Positions 14,090 to 21,692 are shown, counted from the first letter of the stretch. The stretch: 26,091 nucleotides of DNA from SIG598 sp045538015 (GCA_045538015.1 JAZSQO010000146.1:1-26091), one strand, 5' to 3'. The notes: generated by a model from the sequence alone, not told the origin. Numbers and translations are program-made.

Positions 14090-14173
14090 TTATCTGATTT
14101 CCTGCTCAAGGCTGTCGAACTCCGGGGCGGAGAAGAACTCACCGAGGGTGATGCCAAGCCCGTCGCAGATCAT
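14090..14173 (-). pseudogene. C-terminal remnant of an XRE/HTH-family regulator gene
   Basis: Starting three bases after the xylA stop, the minus strand encodes MICDGLGITLGEFF followed by 13 more residues and a stop. ICDGLGITLGEFF is the typical last helix region of an HTH_3 (XRE, Cro/cI-like) domain, where it is normally preceded by about 50 residues with the DNA-binding helices. None of that is present, because xylA occupies the place. It looks like the leftover of a regulator gene cut by the event that brought xylBA here. A tiny intact peptide gene is a less likely alternative, as no ribosome site is visible. Confidence 0.7.
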
Positions 14174-14175
14174 TT

Positions 14176-15492
14176 TTATCCAAACAGTATCTGATTGACT
14201 ATCCCCTCAAGGCGTTCCTGACGACCGGAGCCGGGCAGCTCGGGCTTGCCCATGGCCTCGGCGTGGGCGGCCAGCTCCTCCAGAGTGGCGGTGCCGGAGA
14301 CTATCTTGGCGCCGATGCCCTCGGAATAGCTGGCGTAGCGCTCCCGGACAAAGGCGTCCAGACGGCCGTCCTCAATGAGCTCGGCGGCCTTGAGCAGGCC
14401 GAGGGCGAAGGTGTCCATGCCCAGAATAAAGCTCTCGAACATATCCTCGTGGGTGTAGCTGGGACGGCGGTTCTTGGCGTCGAAGTTGAAGCCGCCGGTC
14501 AGGCCGCCGGCCTTGAGCACCTCGTACATACACATGGTGGCCTCGTAGACATCGAAGGGAAATTCGTCGGTGTCCCAGCCCAGCAGATAGTCGCCCTGAT
14601 TGGCGTCGATGGAGCCCAGCATTCCGTTGATGGCCGAGACCCGCAGGTCGTGCTGGAAGGTGTGGCCGGCAAGGGTGGCGTGGTTGGCCTCGATGTTCAT
14701 TTTGAAATCCTTGTCAAGGCCGTAGCGGCGCAGGAAGCCGATGGCCGTGGCGGCGTCGAAGTCGTACTGGTGCTTCATGGGCTCCTTGGGCTTGGGCTCG
14801 ATGTAGAAGTCGCCCTCAAAGCCGATGGAGCGGCCATAGGCCACCGCCATCTTCATCAGGCGGGCGATGTTGTCCTGCTCGAACTTCATGTCGGTGTTGA
14901 GCAGAGTTTCGTAGCCCTCGCGGCCTCCCCAGAACACATAGCCTCTGCCGCCCAGCTTGACCGTCAGCTCAAGGGCCTTTTTGATCTGCGCGGCGGCAAA
15001 GCAGAACACATCCGCCGAGTTGCTGGAGCCTGCGCCGTTCATAAAGCGGGGATTGCTGAACATATTGGCCGTGCCCCACAGACACTTTATGCCGGTGCCC
15101 TGCATCTTTTCCAGAATGTAGTCGGTGATCTCGTCCAGACGACGGTTGGTCTCCTTGATGTCGTCGGCCTCGGGAACGAGGTCAACATCGTGGAAGCAGA
15201 AGTATTTTATGCCCAGCTTGGTCATGAACTCAAAGCCGGCGTCCACCTTGGCCTTGGCGTGCTCCATGGTGCCCTTTTCGGCGCCGAATGACTTGTCGGC
15301 GGTGTCCCGGCCGAACATATCGGTGCCGGCGGCGCACAGATTGTGCCACCATGCCATGGCAAAGGGCAGGTGCTGGCTCATGGGCTTGCCCATGACCACC
15401 CGGTCGGCGTCGTAGAACTTGAAGGCGAGGGGATTTTTGCTCTTGCTTCCCTCAAAGGGAATGACGGGGATACTGGCAAATATTTCTGACAT
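14176..15492 (-). CDS. xylA: Xylose isomerase
   Basis: Cytoplasmic enzyme turning D-xylose into D-xylulose, the first step of xylose use. The 438 residues fit class II isomerases. Visible catalytic and metal residues: W49-H50, H101 and D104 (CFHDVDL), the E232-K234 pair in YIEPKPKEP, E268 and H271 (NIEANHATLAGH), D296, D307 and D309 (GWDTDEFP) and D338 (NFDAK). No key residue is missing. The ATG at 15492 has AGGAGGACTGAACC upstream and lies three bases after the xylB stop, so both are on one transcript with xylB first. That gene order, with no xylose transporter or XylR next to them, means uptake is encoded elsewhere. Confidence 0.98.
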   Translation of the reverse strand: MSEIFASIPVIPFEGSKSKNPLAFKFYDADRVVMGKPMSQHLPFAMAWWHNLCAAGTDMFGRDTADKSFGAEKGTMEHAKAKVDAGFEFMTKLGIKYFCFHDVDLVPEADDIKETNRRLDEITDYILEKMQGTGIKCLWGTANMFSNPRFMNGAGSSNSADVFCFAAAQIKKALELTVKLGGRGYVFWGGREGYETLLNTDMKFEQDNIARLMKMAVAYGRSIGFEGDFYIEPKPKEPMKHQYDFDAATAIGFLRRYGLDKDFKMNIEANHATLAGHTFQHDLRVSAINGMLGSIDANQGDYLLGWDTDEFPFDVYEATMCMYEVLKAGGLTGGFNFDAKNRRPSYTHEDMFESFILGMDTFALGLLKAAELIEDGRLDAFVRERYASYSEGIGAKIVSGTATLEELAAHAEAMGKPELPGSGRQERLEGIVNQILFG

Positions 15493-15495
15493 GGT

Positions 15496-16977
15496 TCAGT
15501 CCTCCTTGATTTCTTTGAAAAGTGATTTCATGGCCGGATATATCGCGCTGAATCGGCGGTATTTTTCTTCGTACCGGGCGGTCAGCTCCGGCTCGGGATG
15601 CACGGTGGATTCCACCCGCACCAGCTCCTTGGCGGCGAGGCGGACGGTGTCGTATTCTCCGCAGGCCACCATGGCCAGCATGGCCGCGCCGTAGCCCGGG
15701 CCCTGCTCGGTGGCGACGGAATCGAGGGGAATACCCAGCACATTGGCAAGGATCCTCTTCCACAGGGCGGACCTGGCTCCGCCGCCGCAGATGTTGCTCC
15801 GCGGTATCTTCACGCCCATGGCCCTGGCCACCTCGAAGCTGTCCCTGATGGCAAAGGCCACGCCCTCAAGAACGGCCTGCACCATGTCGGTTCTGGTGGT
15901 GTCCATGGACATTCCCACAAAGGTGCCCCGGGCGTCGGTGTCGTTGATGGGACTGCGCTCGCCCATGAGGTAGGGCAGGAAGTAGACCCGGTTGCGTCCC
16001 AGCTTTTCCTCGGTTATGCCCGCCTGCTCCGCGCCGTAGTCGTCGGTGGCTAAGATGTCCTCGCACAGCCACTTGTTGCAGGAGGCGGCGCTGAGCATAC
16101 AGCCCATCAGGTGCCAGCCGCCGTCGGCGTGGGCAAAGGCGTGCAGAGCGTTGCGCGGATCCACCCCGAAGCGCTCCGAGGAGATGAAGATGGTGCCCGA
16201 GGTGCCCAGACTGATGTTGCAGCCGCCCTCGCCCACCGTGCCGGTGCCCACCGCCGCGGCGGCGTTGTCGCCGGCTCCGGCGGCCACCTTTACTCCCCGG
16301 GGCAGTCCCAGCTTGTCGGCCATTTCACCGGTGACCGTGCCTATGCAGTCGCCGCTTTCAAAGAGCCGGGGCATCTGGCCGAGGCTGACGCCGCATATAT
16401 CCAGCATCTCCTCGCTCCAGCGGCGGTTCTTCACATCCAGCAGGAGCATTCCCGAAGCGTCGGAAAGGTCGCAGCCGTGCACGCCGGTGAGGATATAATT
16501 GATGTAGTCCTTGGGCAGCATTATCCGGGCAATGCGGGCAAAATTCTCCGGCTCCTCTTCCCTCAGCCACAGCAGCTTGGGCGCGGTGAAGCCGGCAAAG
16601 GCGATGTTGGCCGTCAGCTCCGAGAGCTTTTCCCGGCCGATCACTTCGTTGAGATATTCCACCTGAGGCGCGGTGCGGCCGTCGTTCCAGAGAATGGCCG
16701 GGCGGATGACCCGATCGTCACTGTCCAGCACCACAAGGCCGTGCATCTGGCCGCCGCAGCCGATTCCGGCCACCTCGGCGGCGTCAAAGCCTTCGAGCAA
16801 CCGGGGAATGCCCTCCAGCACCGCTCTTTTCCAGTCCTCCGGGTTCTGCTGGCTCCAGCCGGGCCTTGGAAATTCCAGAGGATATTCCTCGGTGACCTCG
16901 TTGTGGATCGTTCCCTTTTCGTCCACCAGCAGCAGCTTTGCCGCCGATGTGCCAAGGTCGATGCCTATGTACAGCAT
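15496..16977 (-). CDS. xylB: Xylulokinase
   Basis: FGGY-family sugar kinase that phosphorylates D-xylulose to D-xylulose 5-phosphate, feeding the pentose phosphate route. The 493 residues show the phosphate-binding start YIGIDLGTSAAKLLLVDE, the substrate loop GGQMHGLVVLD, AILWNDGR, the catalytic-base region AGAGDNAAAAVG and the C-terminal ATP-site glycines ICGGGARS. The ATG at 16977 is chosen because AGGAGG sits six bases before it; the GTG two codons upstream would touch the ribosome site. Its stop is three bases from the xylA start. Upstream are several GTAAT/ATTAC half-sites, probably for a sugar regulator. Confidence 0.97.
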   Translation of the reverse strand: MLYIGIDLGTSAAKLLLVDEKGTIHNEVTEEYPLEFPRPGWSQQNPEDWKRAVLEGIPRLLEGFDAAEVAGIGCGGQMHGLVVLDSDDRVIRPAILWNDGRTAPQVEYLNEVIGREKLSELTANIAFAGFTAPKLLWLREEEPENFARIARIMLPKDYINYILTGVHGCDLSDASGMLLLDVKNRRWSEEMLDICGVSLGQMPRLFESGDCIGTVTGEMADKLGLPRGVKVAAGAGDNAAAAVGTGTVGEGGCNISLGTSGTIFISSERFGVDPRNALHAFAHADGGWHLMGCMLSAASCNKWLCEDILATDDYGAEQAGITEEKLGRNRVYFLPYLMGERSPINDTDARGTFVGMSMDTTRTDMVQAVLEGVAFAIRDSFEVARAMGVKIPRSNICGGGARSALWKRILANVLGIPLDSVATEQGPGYGAAMLAMVACGEYDTVRLAAKELVRVESTVHPEPELTARYEEKYRRFSAIYPAMKSLFKEIKED

Positions 16978-17026
16978 TTGCACCCTCCTTTTCCCGCGCT
17001 CAGCTGCCGCGCGGTCGTCGTCAGAT

Positions 17027-17100
17027 AGTATAATAACAGATTTCGGGCGATTTGTAATGCAAAACTGTTATTTATATTACAAATTTATATCGTAATATCA
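17027..17100 (-). promoter_or_regulatory. xylBA promoter region with inverted repeats
   Basis: A -10 element TATACT (17027-17032, minus strand) has no good -35 at 17 bases. That place is filled by the inverted repeat ATTTGTAAT/ATTACAAAT (17050-17058 and 17076-17084), and a third half-site CGTAATAT follows at 17091-17098. An AT-rich cluster like this is a good candidate for control by a xylose repressor or an activator. It does not match a standard cre site that I can see. Confidence 0.5.
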
Positions 17101-17106
17101 TAAAAT

Positions 17107-17140
17107 CACAAAAAAACAGACCCCGGAGCTTGTCCGGGGC
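17107..17140 (-). terminator. Terminator after the CWB2-deacetylase gene
   Basis: CCCCGGA-loop-TCCGGGG followed on the minus strand by TCTG and a T-run. It separates the deacetylase transcript from the xylBA promoter. Confidence 0.85.
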
Positions 17141-17153
17141 CTTGACGATCGTA

Positions 17154-18860
17154 TCAGTTGTTCACGCCGTGATGCACCTGAGGCGTGTCCTCGGTTATGG
17201 GCAGCAGCTCGTAGCCCTTGGAGCTGAGATAGCTGATGATCTGGGGCAGAGCGTCCACGGTGGTGGTCTTGGCGGGAGAATCGTGCATCAGGATGATGAC
17301 GCTCTTCTGGGAGCCGCAGTCCCGCTTCACGTTGGCCACCAGCTTTGAGGCGCTGACCCGGTTGCTCAGGGCGTCGCCGCTGTCGGCGTTCCAGTCGTAA
17401 TAGCGGTAGCCCCGCTTCTGCACCTCCTTTGTAAGGGTGGACATTATGCCCCGGCAGTAATCCCGGCTGACGGTGTTGCTGCCGCCGCCCGGGAAGCGCA
17501 TGATATTGGAGCGCACTCCGGTCACCTTTTCAACATAGTCCGAGAGCTTTTCAAGGTCGCTGAAGTAGGCGTCGGTGCTGCGGTATATCTTTGAATAGTC
17601 GTGGGTGTAGCTGTGCAGGGCGATGGTGTGCCCCCGGCGGACGATGTCCCGGTACACCGACTCATAGCCCTTGCGGTAGATGACAAAGAAGGTGGCCTTT
17701 ACCCCATGACGGTCGAGGATGTCGAGAATTTTCTTAGTGTTGTCCGAGGGGCCGTCGTCGAAGGTGAGGTAGGCCTTTTTGCCTCCCGAGGAGGCGGCGG
17801 TGGTCGTGGTTGCGGGAGTGGTCGTGGTGGTCGCAGTGGTCGTGGTGGTCATGGTGCCGCCGGCGAGAAGAGTGCTGACGGCGTAGGGCGAAAGGGCGCC
17901 CTCAAGGCCGAATATGTAGGTGGCGCGGGCATTTCGTCCGCTGAGATATTCGTATGCTCCCGGGACGGTGCATTGGTTGTTTATCAGCACCACTGGCATG
18001 GCTCTGCCCGCGGCGAAGGCCCCGCCGGACAGCGCGTCGGGGAAGTTTTCTCCCGAGGCGATGCCGATGTCAGTGCCGCTCAGCACGCTGTCAAAGCGGC
18101 GGTTTATGGCAAGAGAGGTCTGGTAGCGGTCGGCGCCCGAGACACGCTCGATCTCCGTCACGCCCACGCCCCGGAGGATGTCGGCAATCCTCTCCGGGAC
18201 AGCCTGCTCTCCGCCGAGAATGACCGCCCGGCTGATGCCCGCCTCTCTGATGAAGCGCAGCTCGTCTCCGGTCAGGCCGCCGTCAGCGGCGGTGTAGAGT
18301 ATCGGGCTGCCAGTGGCTCCCGCCGCGGGGCCGGCGGAAAGGGCGTCGGGGAAATTGGCACCGCTGGCGATGAATATCTGCTCCGGCACGGCTCCCAGCT
18401 CCAGCAGCCGCTCGGCCACGGCCACGGAGGTGCCGCAGCGGTCGGCGCCGCAGATGCGCTCAACGTAGTATCCACGTCCGGTGAGAGCCTCGGCAAAGGC
18501 AGTGCTGACGCTGCTCTCTCCGCCCAGTATCAGCACATTCCGTGCCGAAAGCCGGCTCAGCCTCTCCAGCACCGCCTCCTCGGGCTGTCCGCCCGCCGTC
18601 AGCAGCACCGGCGCTTCGGTCTTCGCCGCCAGAGGCACTCCCGCCATGGCGTCGGGATAGGAATAGCCGTTGGCTATCACCACCGTTCGGGCGCCGTTTT
18701 TCCAGCCCTCCTCGCTGACCCGCAGAGCGGTCTCGATGCGTGACTGGCCTCCCAGACGAAGGGCAGTGTCCGCCGCTCCCGCCTCTCCGGCGCGAAGGGC
18801 GAAAACAGCCAGAATCATCAGCGCGCACACAATGGGCAGCAGATACAGTCTTTTCTTCAT
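17154..18860 (-). CDS. Cell-wall-bound polysaccharide deacetylase (three CWB2 repeats + NodB domain)
   Basis: A 568-residue exported protein. Order: signal peptide (1-30), three cell-wall-binding CWB2 repeats (about 31-130, 131-230, 231-335) with the RxxGADRY/TxxxVA and FPDALS motifs, a Thr-rich linker (337-357), then a CE4/NodB deacetylase (362-555). Catalytic motifs are complete: TFDDGP (D368, D369), HSYTH (H416, H420), RFPGGGSN (R455), DWNADSGD (D489) and ILMHDS (H526). It should remove acetyl groups from peptidoglycan or another glycan on the outer surface, which can give lysozyme resistance; the substrate is inferred. The ATG at 18860 gives a proper signal peptide, while the in-frame start at 18941 lies inside the promoter. 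The ribosome site is weak (GTGGTGA). Confidence 0.94.
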   Translation of the reverse strand: MKKRLYLLPIVCALMILAVFALRAGEAGAADTALRLGGQSRIETALRVSEEGWKNGARTVVIANGYSYPDAMAGVPLAAKTEAPVLLTAGGQPEEAVLERLSRLSARNVLILGGESSVSTAFAEALTGRGYYVERICGADRCGTSVAVAERLLELGAVPEQIFIASGANFPDALSAGPAAGATGSPILYTAADGGLTGDELRFIREAGISRAVILGGEQAVPERIADILRGVGVTEIERVSGADRYQTSLAINRRFDSVLSGTDIGIASGENFPDALSGGAFAAGRAMPVVLINNQCTVPGAYEYLSGRNARATYIFGLEGALSPYAVSTLLAGGTMTTTTTATTTTTPATTTTAASSGGKKAYLTFDDGPSDNTKKILDILDRHGVKATFFVIYRKGYESVYRDIVRRGHTIALHSYTHDYSKIYRSTDAYFSDLEKLSDYVEKVTGVRSNIMRFPGGGSNTVSRDYCRGIMSTLTKEVQKRGYRYYDWNADSGDALSNRVSASKLVANVKRDCGSQKSVIILMHDSPAKTTTVDALPQIISYLSSKGYELLPITEDTPQVHHGVNN

Positions 18861-18916
18861 TTTTTCACCACTCTTTTTCCGTTGTGAAATCGGCGGCTCT
18901 GCCGGGATAATGCCGA

Positions 18917-18946
18917 TTGACAAACCGCCTTTACGCACCATATAAT
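18917..18946 (+). promoter_or_regulatory. Promoter of the kinase-like gene (plus arm of a bidirectional promoter)
   Basis: A perfect TTGACA (18917-18922), 18 bases and a perfect TATAAT (18941-18946), leading to the gene at 19027. Confidence 0.72.
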
Positions 18947-18970
18947 AAACTTACAGACGCCCTTTGTCAA
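18942..18970 (-). promoter_or_regulatory. Promoter of the deacetylase gene (minus arm of a bidirectional promoter)
   Basis: On the minus strand TTGACA (18965-18970), 17 bases and TATTAT (18942-18947). The -10 is the same DNA as the plus-strand -10, read on the other strand. Confidence 0.72.
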
Positions 18971-19026
18971 CCGGATCCGACAGCGCGCGCGTCTCTTTGA
19001 CAAATCAACGCAAAGGAGCATTTGCC

Positions 19027-19665
19027 ATGAAGATAATCACCATCAGCCGCCAGTTCGGCAGCGGAGGCCGTGAGCTGGGCAAGCGCATGGCCGACATCCT
19101 CGGCTGGGATTACTACGACAGCGAAATAATCTCCACCGTAGCCAGCAACAGCGGCCTTGACAGCAAGTATGTGGAGGATGTGCTGGACAATCAGGGCTGG
19201 CAGTGCATTCCCTTGACCTACCGCTCCACCATCGGCTCGCCGGTCTATCTGCAGACCGGCAAGGTCAGCCTTCTGCTGGAGCAGAAGCGGGTCATCGAGC
19301 AGATCGCCGCTCTGGGAAAGGACTGCATCATCGTGGGCCGCAACGCCGATGTGCTGCTGGCCGCCCACAAGCCCTTCAGCGTCTTTGTGTGCGCCGAAAT
19401 GGGCGCCCGCGTCCGGCGCTGCCGGGAGCGCGCTCCCGAGGACGAGAAGCTGACCGAGCGCCAGCTCGTCCGCAAGATCAGGCAGATAGACAAGCTCCGC
19501 GCCCAGACAAGAGCCTTTCTTTCCGACTCCTCATGGGGCGACCGTGAATCCTTCCATCTGACCGTGAACACCACCGACCGGGAGATAAAGGCGCTGGCTC
19601 CGGCTGTGGCCGCCTTTGCCCAGGCGTGGTTTGAGAGCGAGAGCAAGGAGAGCGCCGGGGAATAA
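19027..19665 (+). CDS. Cytidylate-kinase-like P-loop protein
   Basis: A 212-residue cytoplasmic protein of the cytidylate kinase-like family (AAA_26 type). The start MKIITISRQFGSGGRELGKRMA has the phosphate-binding loop in the variant form GSGGREL, and CIIVGRNADVLL and RVRRCRERA follow as in the family. These proteins resemble nucleotide kinases but are distinct from Cmk; what they phosphorylate is not established. Clostridia often carry several copies. The ATG at 19027 has AAAGGAG at eight bases; the longer in-frame start at 18964 has no ribosome site and does not match the family. Confidence 0.88.
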   Translation: MKIITISRQFGSGGRELGKRMADILGWDYYDSEIISTVASNSGLDSKYVEDVLDNQGWQCIPLTYRSTIGSPVYLQTGKVSLLLEQKRVIEQIAALGKDCIIVGRNADVLLAAHKPFSVFVCAEMGARVRRCRERAPEDEKLTERQLVRKIRQIDKLRAQTRAFLSDSSWGDRESFHLTVNTTDREIKALAPAVAAFAQAWFESESKESAGE

Positions 19666-19684
19666 TCTCAGGCACAAAAGTACA

Positions 19685-19714
19685 CCGCCCCGCCGGTTTC
19701 ACCCGGCAGGGCGG
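19685..19714 (+). other. GC-rich hairpin just before the ribosome site of the small lipoprotein
   Basis: CCGCCC-c-GCCGG, a six-base loop and CCGGC-a-GGGCGG form a stem of 11 pairs with one mismatch. No T-run follows, so it is not a normal terminator; AAAGGAG begins seven bases later. It may protect the message end, weaken readthrough or affect translation. Confidence 0.5.
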
Positions 19715-19732
19715 CTCATCAAAGGAGAAAAT

Positions 19733-20065
19733 ATGAAGAAAAATCTTGTTGTCCGAATTTCGGCTCTGCTGACCGCTCTGCTGCTGGCTCTGTCCCTGTG
19801 CGGCTGCGAGGAGGAGCTGGTGGGCAAATGGCGCTCCACCTCGGAGAAGGAGACCCAGCTCATCTTTTCGGCCACCGGAAAGGTGAATATGTCCGCCGAC
19901 GGCCTTGAGCTGACCGGCACCTTCACCGACGACGGCGAGCGTCTGGTCATGTCCCTGACCGCGCCCGACGGGCATAATTACATCATCGAGGCCACCTACA
20001 CCATCGTGGACGGCGAGCTTCGTCTGGAAAATTCCAAGGGTCAGGTGGAGATATTCGTCCGCTAA
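19733..20065 (+). CDS. Small lipoprotein of unknown function
   Basis: A 110-residue lipoprotein. The hydrophobic signal ends in SLCGC, with the likely lipidated cysteine at 25. The mature part, beginning ELVGKWRSTSEKETQLIFSA, is a small beta-rich domain of the kind often seen in clostridial lipoproteins: a G-K/T-W start, then alternating strands, then a GELRLEN end. No enzyme motif is visible and no function can be given. The ATG has AAAGGAG at five bases. It ends eight bases from the convergent gene at 20074, with no terminator between. Confidence 0.85.
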   Translation: MKKNLVVRISALLTALLLALSLCGCEEELVGKWRSTSEKETQLIFSATGKVNMSADGLELTGTFTDDGERLVMSLTAPDGHNYIIEATYTIVDGELRLENSKGQVEIFVR

Positions 20066-20073
20066 GCACGGAA

Positions 20074-20424
20074 TTATCCCATCAGCAGATAGAGCAGCGC
20101 CAGAGCCAGAGGCAGACTGCCCTTTTCGCTCAGCGCCACCATGAGCAGCGCAAGAATCAGCAGCTCCTCCGAGCCGATCGCCACTGACGGCGGCGTCGGC
20201 TGGGTGCAGATCTCCCCGGGTTCCGGGCAGGCAGGTCTTTCCGGCTCGGGCGCGTCCTGCGCGCAGGCCGGAACCGGCTCCGGCTCGGGGCGTTTTTGTT
20301 CGCTGTAGTCGTGGGTAACGCGTTTGGTGGGCACCGGCTCCGCCGCCCGCTTCTGGGCGTCGTACATCCGCCGGTCGGCCTCACGGCGCATGACGCCATA
20401 GTCGTAATATCTTACATTTGGCAT
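20074..20424 (-). CDS. Small protein with hydrophobic tail (third gene of a small-protein cluster)
   Basis: A 116-residue protein in three parts: a charged Tyr/Arg-rich start (about 1-45, with RYYDYGVMRREADRRMYDAQ), a Pro/Glu/Cys-rich middle (46-80) and a hydrophobic end (85-116: ELLILALLMVALSE, then LPLALALLYLLMG). I know the end pattern from small unnamed clostridial proteins, which tend to sit with genes like its neighbours; no function is established to my knowledge. The ATG lies four bases after the stop of the gene before it without a close ribosome site, which suggests translational coupling. Confidence 0.7.
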   Translation of the reverse strand: MPNVRYYDYGVMRREADRRMYDAQKRAAEPVPTKRVTHDYSEQKRPEPEPVPACAQDAPEPERPACPEPGEICTQPTPPSVAIGSEELLILALLMVALSEKGSLPLALALLYLLMG

Positions 20425-20428
20425 GGTA

Positions 20429-20830
20429 TCACATCAACTTGCTTTCCTTGAGAATGGACAGCAGCCGCGTCATGGACAGCAGCCGCTCGGCTTTGTCCAG
20501 CTTCTGCAGCCGCGGCCGGCTCAGAAAGGGCCGCAGAGCCGTCAGCAGCCGGGTGGTGTCATCCTCCTGAGGCGCCGAGAGCAGAGGCGCCAGCTTTGTC
20601 ACTGCCGAAAGCAGCTCGGCTCCCGGAATTTCCGGGGCGCCGTGTTCCGGCTCCGGAACGGTCGGCTCCTCTGGCTGACCGTGGTCGTCGGGATTATGTT
20701 CGGCGGGAGTGCCGCCGGGCAGCAGACCGCCAAGGCCCATCTGCTCCGCCGCTGCCCGCAGATTTTCCATGGCCTGCGGGTCGCTGAGCAGCGGAGTGAG
20801 CAGCGCGCTCAGATCTCCCAGATTATCCAT
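20429..20830 (-). CDS. Conserved-looking clostridial protein of unknown function (second gene of cluster)
   Basis: A 133-residue protein with two helical parts joined by a Pro/Glu/His-rich linker (about 40-70). The start (DLSALLTPLLSDPQAMENLRAAAEQMGLGGLL) and the end (TRLLTALRPFLSRPRLQKLDKAERLLSMTRLLSILKE) both look amphipathic. No catalytic or metal motif is visible. A GGAGGGAGG-rich ribosome site precedes the ATG at 20830, 29 bases after the gene upstream. Co-transcription with its neighbours is likely from spacing. Confidence 0.75.
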   Translation of the reverse strand: MDNLGDLSALLTPLLSDPQAMENLRAAAEQMGLGGLLPGGTPAEHNPDDHGQPEEPTVPEPEHGAPEIPGAELLSAVTKLAPLLSAPQEDDTTRLLTALRPFLSRPRLQKLDKAERLLSMTRLLSILKESKLM

Positions 20831-20859
20831 CCCTCACCCGCCTCCCTCCGGCTCAGCCG

Positions 20860-21060
20860 TCATTTCTTCTCCCCGCCGGTCAGCCTGAGCAGCATCTGCT
20901 GAGCCATCGGCGTGGCAAGGATCTTTCTGGTCTGCTCGGGATCGTTGAGCACCGCCCGGAGCTTCTCCATGTCCTGAGGCGAAAGCCCGGACAGCGCCTG
21001 AGCCACCGCGGGACTGCTGCGGGCCGCCTCGCTCAGCCGATCCTGTCGATCGTCTTTCAT
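20860..21060 (-). CDS. Small helical protein (first gene of cluster)
   Basis: A 66-residue soluble protein, mostly helical, with the stretch LSPQDMEKLRAVLNDPEQTRKILATP in the middle (shown here without its flanks). The segment resembles the start of its neighbour at 20429 (both have short helices around a DPE/DPQ turn), so the two may be related. The ATG at 21060 is chosen because AAGGTGG lies eight bases before it; the GTG at 21072 overlaps that site. Function unknown. Confidence 0.7.
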   Translation of the reverse strand: MKDDRQDRLSEAARSSPAVAQALSGLSPQDMEKLRAVLNDPEQTRKILATPMAQQMLLRLTGGEKK

Positions 21061-21102
21061 TCCAGTCACCACCTTGTGCTATAATAATACGCCTTTCACT
21101 TT

Positions 21103-21108
21103 TATAAT
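21103..21108 (+). promoter_or_regulatory. -10 candidate for the phosphoesterase gene
   Basis: A perfect TATAAT 28 bases before the start, in the short divergent gap. No convincing -35 is seen, so this is a partial call. Confidence 0.35.
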
Positions 21109-21136
21109 ATGACCGAAAAAAGGAAGTGTTACCGCC

Positions 21137-21616
21137 ATGAGGATACTTGTGGTCTCCGACAGCCACGGAAGATGGGGCGCGCTGTACAACGCCATCGAAG
21201 CCCAGCCCACCGCTCATATCGTTATCCATCTGGGCGACGGCAGCGACGATTTTGAGCGCGTCCGCGACCGCTTTCCCGGCCGCATGATGGTCAATGTGGC
21301 GGGCAACTGCGATTTCTTCGGCGCCTCCGAGCTGAAGACCGCCGATGTGATAACCGTCGAGGGCAGGAGGATATTTTTCACCCACGGCCACACCTACCGG
21401 GTCAAGTCCGGGCTGACTCTCCTCGAGCAGGCCGCCCGCGCCCGGGAGGCGGACATCTGCCTTTTCGGCCACACCCACGAGCCTGTGACCGAATACCGAG
21501 ACGGTTTATATATCATGAATCCCGGCTCGGTGGGCCACCCGAGAGACGGCTCGCCCACCTGCGGGATCATCGACATCGTGCCCTCGGGGATAATGACCTT
21601 CATCCGCAAGCTCTGA
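21137..21616 (+). CDS. YfcE/MJ0936-type metallophosphoesterase
   Basis: A 159-residue calcineurin-fold phosphoesterase with two metal ions. All motifs are present: SDSHG (D8, H10), LGDG (D34), GNCD (N57), HGH (H83, H85) and GHTH (H112, H114), then NPGSVGHPR. Length and order match the small YfcE/MJ0936 group, which cleaves phosphodiesters in the test tube; the natural substrate is unclear. In many Firmicutes this gene lies next to rdgB/rph, which is not the case here. The ATG has AGGAAG upstream. Confidence 0.94.
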   Translation: MRILVVSDSHGRWGALYNAIEAQPTAHIVIHLGDGSDDFERVRDRFPGRMMVNVAGNCDFFGASELKTADVITVEGRRIFFTHGHTYRVKSGLTLLEQAARAREADICLFGHTHEPVTEYRDGLYIMNPGSVGHPRDGSPTCGIIDIVPSGIMTFIRKL

Positions 21617-21664
21617 GCCGCCTCCTCTTCCCGCAAAAACATTGTATATATGACAAATAATGCC

Positions 21665-21692
21665 TTTACTTTTGGAGACAATATGTTATAAT
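21665..21692 (+). promoter_or_regulatory. Promoter candidate of the acidic protein gene
   Basis: TTTACT (21665-21670), 16 bases and a perfect TATAAT (21687-21692), 64 bases before the start at 21757. Confidence 0.5.

Noticed and set aside
14176..16977. Recent foreign origin of xylBA
   Set aside because: Codon use and GC content look like the neighbours by eye; only the HTH remnant hints at rearrangement.
21080..21115. Sporulation sigma factor promoter for the small-protein cluster
   Set aside because: CATATTA on the minus strand resembles a sigma-E/G -10, but no matching -35 could be found.
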